Program-made: the position numbers and the translations under genes
Notes under the pieces: model-generated
What the model was told of the DNA's origin: nothing
The model's input: the letters and a program-made list of their open reading frames with translations, nothing else
The model's database searches: none
Shown: positions 25,651 to 35,065 of the stretch, piece by piece
Layout of the letters: each line of letters opens with the position of its first letter
How positions within the stretch are numbered: the stretch's first letter is position 1
Source: Paenibacillus sanguinis 2301083 = DSM 16941
Lineage (GTDB): Bacteria > Bacillota > Bacilli > Paenibacillales > Paenibacillaceae
Direction: 5' to 3'
Assembly (NCBI RefSeq): GCF_000374825.1
Contig: NZ_KB895378.1
Span: forward strand, 307,801-371,800
Length of the DNA: 64,000 bases

Positions 25651-26294
25651 GACTCTCGTTCGTTAATGCAAGCCCTAAGCCTAATGGGGGCACATCAGGG
25701 CTGCTCTTACAATATTTGAAAACCAAGCTGTCGTCAAATGCTCAAATTGAGGAATTCCATATTAGCAGTCAGGAACTTTCTACTGAGAAAATCGAAAAAA
25801 TTTTAGACGTTGATGCGGTCATTTTTGCATTGCCAATATACATGGATTCTTTACCGTCCCACTTCTTATATTCATTATCTCAGATCCAAAACTATGCAAG
25901 AGGCAAGTCCATCAAAAAACCTGTTATCTATACAATTGTCAACGGCGGGTTTTACGAGGGTGAACATTCAAAGATTGCAATTGACATGATGAAGCATTGG
26001 TGTAAAAAAACGGGACTTACATGGGGCCAGGCTCTTGGAAGCGGTGCCGGCGATATGTATGGCTCCCTTTCAAAACTGCCAATAGGAAAAGGGCCAAGTA
26101 TAAATTTAGGGAAAGCCCTTGATGAAATTGCAAAAACAATCAGTGGCTTGAATAGCGGTAATAATATAATAGTATCTCCCAATATACCATGTTTTGCTTG
26201 GAAAATGGGAGCCTTAATTTTAGTGTGGAATAAACGAGCCAAAGCAAATGGTTTATCTAAAAAGGATTTATGTTATAAGGGAGACGTGAATTAG
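25647..26294 (+). CDS. Flavodoxin-like NAD(P)H-dependent oxidoreductase
   Basis: 215-residue flavoprotein. It has RLSFVNASPKPNGGTSGLLL (FMN loop), VIFALPIYMDSLPSHFLYSLSQI near residue 58, and VNGGFYEGEHSKIAIDMMKHWC in the C-terminal half. It is diverged from the first gene and probably has a different partner or substrate. Last gene of the PadR-controlled trio. A three-gene run of flavodoxin-fold proteins, one lacking the FMN loop, suggests a multi-subunit reductase. Confidence 0.8.
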   Translation: MRLSFVNASPKPNGGTSGLLLQYLKTKLSSNAQIEEFHISSQELSTEKIEKILDVDAVIFALPIYMDSLPSHFLYSLSQIQNYARGKSIKKPVIYTIVNGGFYEGEHSKIAIDMMKHWCKKTGLTWGQALGSGAGDMYGSLSKLPIGKGPSINLGKALDEIAKTISGLNSGNNIIVSPNIPCFAWKMGALILVWNKRAKANGLSKKDLCYKGDVN

Positions 26295-26407
26295 TATGAA
26301 AAAGGTAATATCGCATACAACAGCTTAAAGAAAAAATATACATCCAAGCGTATCATGGAAGTGATACTATGGATTTGCTGATAGTCAGAAACATTCAAAG
26401 AGTCTTC
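26295..26407. other. Short spacer after the flavoprotein operon
   Basis: Contains only a ten-codon ORF (from ATG at 26296) with no clear ribosome site. It looks like non-coding or decayed DNA. Confidence 0.3.
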
Positions 26408-26580
26408 TTATGCTTTCCCCCTAATGTCTTCAAAAATAAACTTTCTAAATTCCGCTTGAGAGATACGAATAGAACCACCGATTTTGACAGCATTGATAGT
26501 GCCATGACTAACCGGTACACGATGTTGTAAGAAAGACCCAATATCTCTTTGGCTTCTTTAATAGAAGACATCTTTTCCAA
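26408..26580 (-). pseudogene. Excisionase/MerR-like HTH gene with a frameshift
   Basis: The N-terminal half (SSIKEAKEILGLSYNIVYRL) and, one base out of phase, the C-terminal half (SHGTINAVKIGGSIRISQ...FRKFIFEDIRGKA, stop at 26408) together make a normal 55-60 residue excisionase-type helix-turn-helix protein. One base is missing near 26508. Such small genes usually belong to integrative elements, so this is a likely mobile-element remnant. Confidence 0.7.
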
Positions 26581-26885
26581 ACTCTTTCACCTGCCTTAGT
26601 TCATTTGATATCAATTGGGGGTTTCTTTGTGCGTACAAATGATATTCGCTAAAACTTCAGGCGGGTATGACAAACCTTAACTTCGGCTCAGAAGCAATAA
26701 TTACGGAAGTAAGGCTCACTATCCTGATGAATGTTTATTTGTTACTTGCTTATTGTCACTCCAAATAATCAGTAGGCTATTTCGTCGTTCAACTGGTGGT
26801 TGAATATTAAAAAAAATCAAATATGAAGTTATTGTTCATTTCCAGCAGTTCCAATAAAATTGGTTTACATGAAGGAGTGAGAGAT

Positions 26886-27716
26886 ATGAAGGAGAAATTA
26901 GCAAGAAATATAAGCATATACCGCAAAGAGAAGGGACTTACACAAGAAGAACTTGCTCAAATACTGGGGCTTTCTTTTCAAGCAATATCCAAGTGGGAAA
27001 ATGCTCAGACAATGCCTGATATCTCGCTATTACCTACGTTATCAAGAACCTTAGAAGTAAGCATCGATAAACTTCTTGGGTATGTAGCGCAAGACAAACG
27101 GATTACTATTTATGAAGAAGAATATAAAACACAAGAGTATTACTGGGGTACTGAGCCTAATAGTGCATGTTATCAAGTCCTACAATTTATGCCGCCAACA
27201 AAACACTTAAAATTACTAGATGTCGGATGTGGCGAAGGGAAAGACGCAGTATTCTTTGCACGAAATGGATATGATGTTAGCGCATTTGATGTTTCGGACG
27301 CAGGTATTGAGAAAACAAGAAGTCTTGCTGAAAAAATTGGGGTTCATGTTAATGCCTTTAAGGCAGATATTTTAGATTATCGTTTAGATACTCATTATGA
27401 CATTATCTTTTCTAGTGGGGTGCTGCACTACATAAAACCAGAATATCGTAAAGACATATTCGATAATTATAAGAAGTTTACAAATGAAAACGGCATGCAT
27501 GTCTTTAATGTGTTTGTAAATAAACCGTTTATTGCTCCCCCACCTGAAAAAGAACCAAATGCCTTTAAGTGGTACTCTGGTGAATTACTCACACACTATC
27601 ACGACTGGCTAATTAAGGATAGTTCAGAAATTGTTTTTGACTGCAATTCATCAGGTATTCCTCACAAACATGCCATGACTAAAGTGATTGCACAAAAGAT
27701 AACCTCGTTAGGCTAA
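26886..27716 (+). CDS. XRE-type regulator fused to a SAM-dependent methyltransferase
   Basis: 276 residues. An N-terminal Cro/CI helix-turn-helix (residues 5-60: YRKEKGLTQEELAQILGLSF, AISKWENAQTMPDISLL) is joined to a class I methyltransferase (from about 75; LLDVGCGEGKDAVFFARNGY near 112, and IIFSSGVLHYIKPEYR), close to TehB/tellurite-resistance methyltransferases. ATG at 26886 has AAGGAG 8 bases upstream; a longer frame from 26823 lacks one. It may methylate a toxic small molecule and regulate its own gene. No target is known to me. Confidence 0.85.
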   Translation: MKEKLARNISIYRKEKGLTQEELAQILGLSFQAISKWENAQTMPDISLLPTLSRTLEVSIDKLLGYVAQDKRITIYEEEYKTQEYYWGTEPNSACYQVLQFMPPTKHLKLLDVGCGEGKDAVFFARNGYDVSAFDVSDAGIEKTRSLAEKIGVHVNAFKADILDYRLDTHYDIIFSSGVLHYIKPEYRKDIFDNYKKFTNENGMHVFNVFVNKPFIAPPPEKEPNAFKWYSGELLTHYHDWLIKDSSEIVFDCNSSGIPHKHAMTKVIAQKITSLG

Positions 27717-27743
27717 AGTTACTACATACTATATTAAGTCAAC

Positions 27744-27774
27744 AACAAAGAGGGGTTCGCTACACCTCTTTGTT
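27744..27774 (+). terminator. Terminator of the XRE-methyltransferase gene
   Basis: AACAAAGAGG (27744-27753) pairs with CCTCTTTGTT (27765-27774), followed by ATTT. It lies 28 bases after the stop codon. The stretch from 27775 to 27943 holds no supported gene. Confidence 0.75.
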
Positions 27775-27943
27775 ATTTCCGCCAATACATCTCCGATTTA
27801 ATTGTCCTTTCGCACCAACAGTGAGCAACATTCCACATGTGAGGAGTAAACAGAGTCAACACACGCATTATTCCAAAATAACGGGATACCTAAACCACGT
27901 TGTCATGTTTATAACCGTATCGGGATCGAGTGACCCACAAGAA

Positions 27944-28135
27944 TTATTTCTTTAGATTTCTTGCTCCCGGAACAAATTCATCCCGACACCATTTAATAAA
28001 ATTACCTGTGTGAAGAAGGTATGTCTTAGCAGTATTTTCGGCAATCAAGCCACTGCTCAATTTATCGGACACTTCCTTTTCATACTCTTCAAATAATAGT
28101 TCCAGTCGCTTCATAACATCCACCGATGCTTTCAT
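27944..28135 (-). CDS. Small protein with an integrase SAM-like fold
   Basis: 63 residues, helical. EKEVSDKLSSGLIAENTAKTYLLHTGNFIKWC resembles the core-binding (SAM-like) domain at the N-terminus of tyrosine recombinases, but no catalytic domain follows. Its ATG overlaps the stop of the TIGR02391 gene by four bases (ATGA), so it is coupled to it. It may be a DNA-binding partner or the leftover of a longer gene. Confidence 0.55.
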   Translation of the reverse strand: MKASVDVMKRLELLFEEYEKEVSDKLSSGLIAENTAKTYLLHTGNFIKWCRDEFVPGARNLKK

Positions 28136-28947
28136 AACTTCGCCTCCATATCACTTTTCTCAATTCTCCGTAATACATATGAAGCTAACGTAAATAAATC
28201 GATGGCATCCTCTTCTGACATGTTCCATTCGACTTTTGCCGCATGAGCCGTGGGATTTCTAAATGTTCCAAACAACCCCTTGGTAAGGCTAACGAAACCT
28301 TTCTGCTCACTGATCTCTGACTCCGTCCGATATGCATTGATTATTAGCCGCGGACTGTCTCCAGCAAAAGCTTCATCTACAAGCTTTGCTCCGTCGCTTG
28401 TTAAACCTGTTTTCATCCTAATCATCGATGCAATACTCTTGGTTGCTTCAAGAACTGCGTGGAAGTAATTATTCTGGAGAAGCTCCTTTTTACAAAAATT
28501 AAGTAAGTGAGGATGTAGCTTTCGAGACGAAATCCTTTCAGTCAACTTAGACGCTCTCATTTCTGCCTCAGACAATGTTTTTGCCGACTGTACTGAATGA
28601 AATTTACCATCTTCATTAAACTCTAGACCATGAAACAGAAGAATGGCGTTAATTTTTTCAAGCAAATCATGATAAAAATCCAACTTACCTACAAACCTAC
28701 TCGGTGCCAAAGACTTGCTAATGAACGATAATACGCAATTGCCCGACTGAGTTTGGTTTTGACGATTAGCAAGGGCATTATATAGTCGTTTCCACTTTGT
28801 CATCATAGGATCTACATCTCCGAACTTCAGTACATTCAGAAAATGTCCGATTTCTGAGCCTGTTAGTCCGTCATTTGTATCCGCAATTATTCGACAGAGC
28901 GTTTCTAACTCACCCTCATTAAATGGTCGTCTATTTTGATTTGCCAT
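28132..28947 (-). CDS. TIGR02391 (Ymh) family protein
   Basis: 271-residue protein. The C-terminal half matches the TIGR02391/Ymh family (HLLNFCKKELLQNNYFHAVLEATKS, GLFGTFRNPTAHA, DAIDLFTLASYVLRRIE), a family common in defence islands and phage-borne loci. The N-terminal part (about 1-110) is helical and unassigned. ATG at 28947 has GGTGAGAAG upstream; a longer start at 28980 is inside the preceding gene. Proposed to be a HEPN-like or nucleic-acid-binding protein, by association only. Confidence 0.75.
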   Translation of the reverse strand: MANQNRRPFNEGELETLCRIIADTNDGLTGSEIGHFLNVLKFGDVDPMMTKWKRLYNALANRQNQTQSGNCVLSFISKSLAPSRFVGKLDFYHDLLEKINAILLFHGLEFNEDGKFHSVQSAKTLSEAEMRASKLTERISSRKLHPHLLNFCKKELLQNNYFHAVLEATKSIASMIRMKTGLTSDGAKLVDEAFAGDSPRLIINAYRTESEISEQKGFVSLTKGLFGTFRNPTAHAAKVEWNMSEEDAIDLFTLASYVLRRIEKSDMEAKL

Positions 28948-29235
28948 ACTTCTCACCCAACTGGCTTTTTCTAACTTCAAGCTCGCGCTTTCGCTCCTCT
29001 AGGACTTCTTCGACAGTCATATCCTTATTTACAAGCGAAAAGCCTTTTTGTTGCTTACGTCTTCTAGTTTCATTGATATCGAACAACTTAAACTCCCGTT
29101 TTTGTTCAGGGTACAGTACATAGGCAACATGATCTGCAGTCGCCGCTAACCCCATCATATTAAGCTTATTTTGAGTAAACAAGTGATCTGGAATTCCTCT
29201 GGTAAATATCTTTTCAAGTTATCACTCATTAGCAT
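28931..29235 (-). pseudogene. Small gene broken by a one-base deletion
   Basis: GGAGG (29244-29240) precedes ATG 29235/29229, starting M-S-D-N-L. One base appears lost near 29216, after which the main frame continues as EKIFTRGIPDHLFTQNKL...HVAYVLYPEQKREFKLFDI to the stop at 28931. Restoring one G gives about 100 residues in one frame with an excellent ribosome site. A start at TTG 29182 could still make the last 83 residues. The family is unknown to me. Confidence 0.6.
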
Positions 29236-29261
29236 CACACCTCCAACTTGATATATGTCGC

Positions 29262-30070
29262 CTAAACCTTCTTGCGGGCTAAACCACTCTGCTTTTTCAC
29301 GATTTCCTTAATACCCGATTTCATCTCATCAGCATTTCGCTTCTTACCCTTATCCGATCTTGGTTTCTGTTTCATCAGCGGCGCAAACCGTGCATACTCA
29401 GGCTTTATCTGCCAACCATTTTCTCCTTTTTCGTCAATGTCAATCATGGATGATTTGATACTACTTCCACCCCGTGTATGATATTGCACAAATGGAGTAG
29501 GGAGTACAAACTTTTTGACTCTCCTGTCGCCTACATCCTCGACTACTGACTTTAATCCCCAAGTGCCATCGGTATATTGCTCCATTGCATCTATCCATTT
29601 AAACTCAATTTTCATTCCCCAATCATCGTCAGTGTCATCTCTCCTGAAGACCCCTGAATACTCATCTCTTATCATCAGAAACAGAAACTCATACATTGAT
29701 AAACAAAAGTACTCTCCAGCCTTTACGCTTCTGGTGCTGACATCACCTTTTGGATCAATATAGGTTGGCTGTTCATCAGACTTTTTTACTCTCATTAATT
29801 CGTTGACTAGATTCATATCGATTACTGGAACTTCAATATCAATATCAGAGATTAGCTCAACCCCAACAGCTTTTGAAGCATCAGTATATCTATCAAGATT
29901 AGGATTGTCGCTATTAAGGTCATAGCCCTTCTTAGGTCTTAAAGTCCTTTTTGAAGCAAGTCCAAGTAAACGTACAAAATGCAAAGTGCCCGACAAGCTA
30001 CCAAGTTTTTTACGCTCATCTGCAGTTAAACCACTATAGATTTGGTCTGCAATTACATTTATCGCTTCAT
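29262..30070 (-). pseudogene. Defence-operon gene truncated at its 5' end by an IS remnant
   Basis: The frame is open upstream to about 30105 with no plausible start and runs straight into transposase sequence near 30070, so the N-terminus is lost. The first in-frame start is TTG 29996. Visible protein: ADQIYSGLTADERKKLGSLSG..., then an acidic domain with YFCLSMYEFLFLMIRDEY and a basic Lys/Arg-rich C-terminal tail. I do not recognise it. The operon order is this gene, the broken small gene, TIGR02391 and the SAM-like peptide. All four are on the minus strand. Confidence 0.6.
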
Positions 30071-30293
30071 TGGGAATAGCTATACAAAATGACCTTGAGC
30101 ATCATTTTCGGATGGTAGGAGCTGCGGCCCCGCCTGTGTAGTGGGCAAACAGTGGCTCATCCGGGATCGCTTCGATCATCTCATCAATGACTCGAGCGAT
30201 ATGATGGGAAGGGATGAACATTTCGAGATTCAGAATCATATGAGCCTGCTTGTTGTCGTAGGGGTTGAAGGTCGGGATAACGGAACGCTTCAC
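30067..30293 (-). pseudogene. IS1182-type transposase, N-terminal fragment with frameshift
   Basis: It starts GTG 30293 (MKRSVIPTFNPYDNKQAHMI, MFIPSHHIARVIDEMIE), the usual beginning of IS1182 transposases. A frameshift occurs near 30120, beyond which the correct frame continues GRSSYHPKMMLKVILYSYSQ to 30067. No catalytic domain remains. Confidence 0.75.
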
Positions 30294-30512
30294 AACCTCT
30301 TTTTTTCCATTTCCCCTAGTGGAAGTGTCTCCTGCATGATATACTCTTTAGTAGTAGTCGTTAGATTACGCAAAAAAATCACCCTTTCTGTAATTGGTTG
30401 TGTGGTAACTCCCATTCTACAAGAAAAGGTGATTTTTTTGTATGCTTTTTAGCTATTCATTGGATCGGGACTGCCCAAATCTTCAGTTCTTACTGACTTT
30501 TCGGACAGCCCC
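30067..30512 (-). mobile_element. 5' remnant of an IS1182-type insertion sequence
   Basis: The left end reads GGGGCTGTCCGAAAAGTC (30512 downwards), like IS1182-family terminal repeats. A 13-base-arm hairpin (30371-30383 with 30428-30440, A/T-rich arms) lies between the end and the gene and probably blocks read-through. The transposase start follows, and the element stops after about 440 bases at a junction near 30070. The other end and two thirds of the transposase are missing. Confidence 0.65.
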
Positions 30513-30604
30513 TTGAGCCGCGAGTGACTACCTTCAAGTATTTCTTTGTATTTTATGGTTTCATCATTCCAAATCATAGGCTTGGCCATCATTTCCGGTT
30601 TCAT
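30449..30604 (-). CDS. Short ORF after jetC, interrupted by the IS end
   Basis: ATG at 30604 has AAAGGAG 6 bases upstream and lies 28 bases past the jetC stop. It reads M-K-P-E-M-M-A-K-P-M-I-W-N-D-E-T. The last 20 codons run into the IS terminal repeat, so the original C-terminus was probably different. No function is known; it may be a chance ORF, but its ribosome site is good. Confidence 0.4.
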   Translation of the reverse strand: MKPEMMAKPMIWNDETIKYKEILEGSHSRLKGLSEKSVRTEDLGSPDPMNS

Positions 30605-30631
30605 AGGACGCTCCTTTCACCTCTCTAGCTC

Positions 30632-33600
30632 TCAAAACAGCCCCAGCTGATCCACCCGTGAATCGATCCGCTCCAGCGTTTCGGGAGCATGATCTCTGAA
30701 ATAGGCGTACTGTACACGCTTGGTCTGCTCTATGATTTGCTTGGAGGCGTCGATTGTATTGCGTAGACGACAGCTGTAGACGATTGGAAAATAGTCCTGC
30801 AGGAATTTCCCCTCCGCAAGTGCAGTCAGGGCGATAATCTGGAAACCTAGCTGCTCGGCGATAAAAAATACAGGGCTTAGCACATGGTCGCTAGATGCTT
30901 TGCCAAACGGATTGTCCAGAATAACCGTACGGTGCAGTTTCATATTGGCTTTAATATATTGGCGGCGCTCAGCCACATAGTTCAAGAGACCAAGGAACAG
31001 TGTCATATTCTTGCTCCACTTTTCCCCGCCGGACCAACGATTCGATTGCTCCCAAGAGTAGGAAGCCTTCGTAACCTGGTGGTTATTCATCACTTTGCGG
31101 CAGGTGACCTTCATCGCTTCACTCTTCAATACAACCTGCAGCAGCTGTCTGGAATCAAGCCATTTTTCCAGACTTTTGCGTATATCACCTTGCTGCGTCT
31201 TGCCCTGGTCGTCCATATATTGCCTCTGTTCCAGTTGGGCCAAAATCCATTCAACATGGCTGCGGATGCGGTCCTTGCCGTCCTGATCCTCCCATTCAGG
31301 AATCGAGAAACTAAATATTTCTCGCCAGCCATCGGCAGTTTTTATTCGTGTCTTCTTCGGAAGCTCTCTCAGCTCCTGCACGATATGCTTCAAATGCGTG
31401 TGAATCCGCTGAATAAATTCCTGCAGATCACGATCATAGGTCTGAATCGTCTCCTCCATAATATGAATCGCCTTCTGGATTCTCGTCTCCATCGTCTGCC
31501 TGAATTCAATGACTTCAGCATAGGATTCCTTCAGTTCAACCCCTTGGATCGCCATTTGCCGAAGCTTGACATCTTTTACATGTGTGCTGCAATAATTTTT
31601 GAAGCTGTCCCTGCCTTTATGAACCTGATTCCGTTCTTTCTCCAACCTCTGAACATGGGTCTGCAGCCCTGCGATCGAACGTTCACTGAGGTCCATACGC
31701 GCATAGGCAAAATCCATTGATAATTGCTCCCCCAGGTGAGCCGGACTCAGCCGTTCATCATCCAGCCGATGCAGCAAGGTATACCTGTCCCAAAGCTGCA
31801 ACACTCGTTCAAGCTCGTGAAGCTGGCGCTCCACCGCATCACTCCGTTGCTGCCATTCTTTCCTCTCTTGCTGAAGCTTTGCGGTCTCCTCCTGTAAACG
31901 CAGCTGTACCTGTTCCAAGTCCCCGTCAAACCGGACCGGCGATTGATCCGGAAATTGATCGCTAAATTGCTGCAGCAAAGTCGCTGTGCGTCCTTCACTC
32001 TTTTGCAACTCGGCTTGTTGCTTCTGGAGCTGTTCCGCCGCTTGTTCCAAATCAGTGCGGTATTGTTCAATTAGCTGCCACAACGCCTGCTTCTGCGATT
32101 CCAACTCGAGAGGCACTGTCATCTGCATATCCAGATCATGGTACTCGCGAAGCAAGTCCTTCATTTCCTTATCTGCAAAGATGACTCTCTCCCGTTCATG
32201 TCCCTGCTCCATCTCCAACTGATTCCGTTCTTTCATCATGCCGGCGCGCTCATACTCCAGCACTTTATACTCTTCCTTAAGCTCTGTCATCGAACGGTCT
32301 GAATCGACATAAGTAAAGCTTTGAACCTTATTGTATAAATCATCGTTACGCAGCAATTGCAGCTGGGTATTGGTATCACTATAACCCTGCTGCACCTCCT
32401 TCTGTTCTTCCTTAACCCGTTCCAGTCCGTATTGTTTCATTCGAAGCTGTCTCTCCAGACCGGTTAACTGCTCCTTGATTGGTGCAAGCTCCTCCTCCAG
32501 TTTATTCCTCTCCACACCAAGCATTATAAAGCGCTGTCCTTCCTTCAGCCACACATCAAGTTGATGAATCAGATCCTTCATCTCGCTCAGTTCCGCACGA
32601 TATTTATCCATCGTCTCTTCAAGCTGTTTTAATCGCTGTTCGCCTCGCTTGTGTTCTTGTGTATTACTAATCTGCCGTTCACGGCTTCTTTGAAGCTGTT
32701 GCTCCAATGCCTGGGAAGCCGAGAGCGGGAATTTCGAAAGAAACTGCTGGAAGCGATGTTCGCCCCTCTCCCAAAGCGTTAGTTCCTTTTCTCTCTCCAC
32801 ACGCTCTTGCCGGACCTGCTTGGCGCGCTCAAGAAGCCCTGTCTTCCACTTTTGGAAAACAGATGGGTCCTCATTCTCTTGCCATTGTGTCGGAACTATC
32901 CACTGCTCCGTCGCCTTAACTTCCGTTTCTTGCATGCTCATCGCCGCTTCCGCTGTGCTAAGCACGCGAATCGGATACGCAAATTCACTTCCTGCGGCAG
33001 CAAGCTTCTGCATTAGGAGTTTCTTTTCCCCATCGGTGGTCACCAGAGTAACAGACCATAAACAGTCTTCCGATCGATCTCGGATTCCATCGTTCAAGTT
33101 TAGCGATCGCACATATTCGGTCCCGGTTTGCAACAAGCTGAATTGTCTTCCCCACGCTTTTACTAATCTCTCGACGACGGAATCCGCAAAGAAAATCTCC
33201 TGCTCGTTATAGTCATCCACATATCGGTAGGCGAGCCGTTCCTTTTGCAGGAAAATCGTTTTCTGTTCCTGTCGCTTCTGAATTCCTTCACGGAGCCGTT
33301 CAGAGATCGAGGCTTCCTTCTCGTACACAGAAGACAACCGTTCCCAATTCGGGCGCAGTCCAGCCAATTCAGCAACAAGAATACCCTGCTCCTCAATAAG
33401 TTGTTTCTGCTGCTGTTCAAGCCTTGCCTGCTCCCCTTCCATCTTGCGAATTTCCTCCTCCACCACCCGCTGGCGGCTGCGAATCGCTCCCTGCTCCTCG
33501 GTCATCCCCTTGAGCTGGCGCATATGCTCAATCCGTTTGTCTTCCAATTGCTGCTGCCGTAGAGACCAGATTGGAATTTGCTCCTCCACCTTCTCCAGCG

Positions 33601-35065
33601 AAGGATTGGATAGAATCGCCTGCGAGATTTTGAACCGCTGCTCCTTTTTCTCATCCAGCTGGGTATGCTTCTCCTGCAGCTTCAACTCCCACATTCGAGT
33701 TTCGGAGCGAAGCTGTTCTATGACCTTCTCGATGTCAGCCTCTTCTTTCTTCAACTTGTCCCGCTCGGCTACATGGCCTTTCAATATTTCGGACATTTCG
33801 TGTTCACTCCGGGCAAAAATAAACCTTAATTCCCCGCCATTCTGCTCCCAACGCTCCTGAAGCTGCTGTTCATCCTCGCTTTGCTCCAGCCTTTCCAACT
33901 GCTGCTTCAATTGCTGCAGACGCGCCTCCGCTACTTCCCGGCTCACTCGATGTTCAGCATATTTCAGCGAATACAGGGTCCGCTCCGCCTGCTTCAGCCG
34001 TTGATGCAGAACATCCACTCCCTCCTGAAGCTGAGACAGTTGATTCATCAATATGGATTGCTCCCGCTCGGCCTCCGCAAGCTTAAGGGACTTCAGCTGT
34101 AATTGCAGCTTCTCGTTCTGCTTCATCCATGACTGCAGTCGCTCGGCAAGCCCGACCTGCTCCGACTTATACTCCTCGTGCTGCTGTAAGGCCAATCTCT
34201 GATATGCCTTCGCATCGGCGCGAGCCCCATCATACAGCTCCTCCGCCTGATTCAGGCCTTCATATAAACGCACGTACTGGCCTAATTCCTGCAGAATCCG
34301 TTTATTTTCCTCAATTTGCTCCTTCAATTCCTTATACCGTTTAAAGCCCTCTCGATGAGACTCGAAAAGACCCGCAAAGCTGCCTTGCTCGAAACCTTCC
34401 ATTGCTTCCTCTACCGTCGGGATCAGCAGTCTGTCGAACAATTGGGAGGTCGTTTTACATTCATCAAAGAAATTCTCAATCCCGCCCTCTGTACTATTTA
34501 TTTTAACTACAGCATCCCATTCTGAAGCAATAATATGGAAATGCTCCTCCAAATAGGCCTTGTACTCCTTGATCGTACCGAAGGTCCGCGCCGTCAATGG
34601 AAACCGCTGCGCCATCGATGAATAATACTCCTGAATTTCCCCCTTGTCGGCCGGCCGGGCCTTGCCCATGTATTCCTTCACGAACGGAATGTGATCCAGC
34701 CCATATGCATCATGCTCCCCGTATTCATAGACATACCGATAGGAGTCCACTCCGCTGGCGCTCAGGAACAGACTGACACAAGTTACCGCATATCGGCGGC
34801 GCGGCTTGTCATTTAATATCCATTCAATCGCGATATGAGCGGGACCATTTTCTAACAGAAGCGTGTCCTTAAGCTTGCGTCCGGCCAGTTCCGAATGCGG
34901 CAGCATCGCCTGCAGCGCTGTCTGAATGAACACGGTTTTCCCCCCGCCGTTCTCCAGCACGATCGCACCGTTATGACCGTCGAACAGAAATATTTCGTCA
35001 TTATATCTTTTATTCCCGCCCTCATAGAGCACATGGGTAAACCTAATTTTCGAGATCGAAGGCAT
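30632..35065 (-). CDS. jetC: Wadjet JetC, SMC-like ATPase
   Basis: 1477-residue SMC/MukB-like ATPase, the motor of a Wadjet complex that extrudes DNA loops and leads to cleavage of small circular plasmids. ATG at 35065 has GGGAGGGGG 4 bases upstream; an in-frame ATG 13 codons earlier lies in jetB. Walker A is VLENGGGKTVF near residue 38. Two long Gln/Glu/Leu-rich coiled coils fill the middle. ABC signature RWSGGEKWSKN and Walker B VILDNPFGKASSDHV lie near the C-terminus. It overlaps the end of jetB by 23 bases. Length and neighbours fit Wadjet rather than chromosomal SMC or SbcC. Confidence 0.92.
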   Translation of the reverse strand: MPSISKIRFTHVLYEGGNKRYNDEIFLFDGHNGAIVLENGGGKTVFIQTALQAMLPHSELAGRKLKDTLLLENGPAHIAIEWILNDKPRRRYAVTCVSLFLSASGVDSYRYVYEYGEHDAYGLDHIPFVKEYMGKARPADKGEIQEYYSSMAQRFPLTARTFGTIKEYKAYLEEHFHIIASEWDAVVKINSTEGGIENFFDECKTTSQLFDRLLIPTVEEAMEGFEQGSFAGLFESHREGFKRYKELKEQIEENKRILQELGQYVRLYEGLNQAEELYDGARADAKAYQRLALQQHEEYKSEQVGLAERLQSWMKQNEKLQLQLKSLKLAEAEREQSILMNQLSQLQEGVDVLHQRLKQAERTLYSLKYAEHRVSREVAEARLQQLKQQLERLEQSEDEQQLQERWEQNGGELRFIFARSEHEMSEILKGHVAERDKLKKEEADIEKVIEQLRSETRMWELKLQEKHTQLDEKKEQRFKISQAILSNPSLEKVEEQIPIWSLRQQQLEDKRIEHMRQLKGMTEEQGAIRSRQRVVEEEIRKMEGEQARLEQQQKQLIEEQGILVAELAGLRPNWERLSSVYEKEASISERLREGIQKRQEQKTIFLQKERLAYRYVDDYNEQEIFFADSVVERLVKAWGRQFSLLQTGTEYVRSLNLNDGIRDRSEDCLWSVTLVTTDGEKKLLMQKLAAAGSEFAYPIRVLSTAEAAMSMQETEVKATEQWIVPTQWQENEDPSVFQKWKTGLLERAKQVRQERVEREKELTLWERGEHRFQQFLSKFPLSASQALEQQLQRSRERQISNTQEHKRGEQRLKQLEETMDKYRAELSEMKDLIHQLDVWLKEGQRFIMLGVERNKLEEELAPIKEQLTGLERQLRMKQYGLERVKEEQKEVQQGYSDTNTQLQLLRNDDLYNKVQSFTYVDSDRSMTELKEEYKVLEYERAGMMKERNQLEMEQGHERERVIFADKEMKDLLREYHDLDMQMTVPLELESQKQALWQLIEQYRTDLEQAAEQLQKQQAELQKSEGRTATLLQQFSDQFPDQSPVRFDGDLEQVQLRLQEETAKLQQERKEWQQRSDAVERQLHELERVLQLWDRYTLLHRLDDERLSPAHLGEQLSMDFAYARMDLSERSIAGLQTHVQRLEKERNQVHKGRDSFKNYCSTHVKDVKLRQMAIQGVELKESYAEVIEFRQTMETRIQKAIHIMEETIQTYDRDLQEFIQRIHTHLKHIVQELRELPKKTRIKTADGWREIFSFSIPEWEDQDGKDRIRSHVEWILAQLEQRQYMDDQGKTQQGDIRKSLEKWLDSRQLLQVVLKSEAMKVTCRKVMNNHQVTKASYSWEQSNRWSGGEKWSKNMTLFLGLLNYVAERRQYIKANMKLHRTVILDNPFGKASSDHVLSPVFFIAEQLGFQIIALTALAEGKFLQDYFPIVYSCRLRNTIDASKQIIEQTKRVQYAYFRDHAPETLERIDSRVDQLGLF

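Noticed and set aside
27775..27943. Fragment of an rRNA uracil methyltransferase on the minus strand
   Set aside because: A short run (YSSHVECCSLLVRKDN) resembles the end of such proteins, but there is a stop nearby and too little sequence to support it.
30884..31720. 278-codon plus-strand frame opposite jetC
   Set aside because: It is the antisense of a coiled-coil gene with biased codons, has no ribosome site and shows no recognisable motif.
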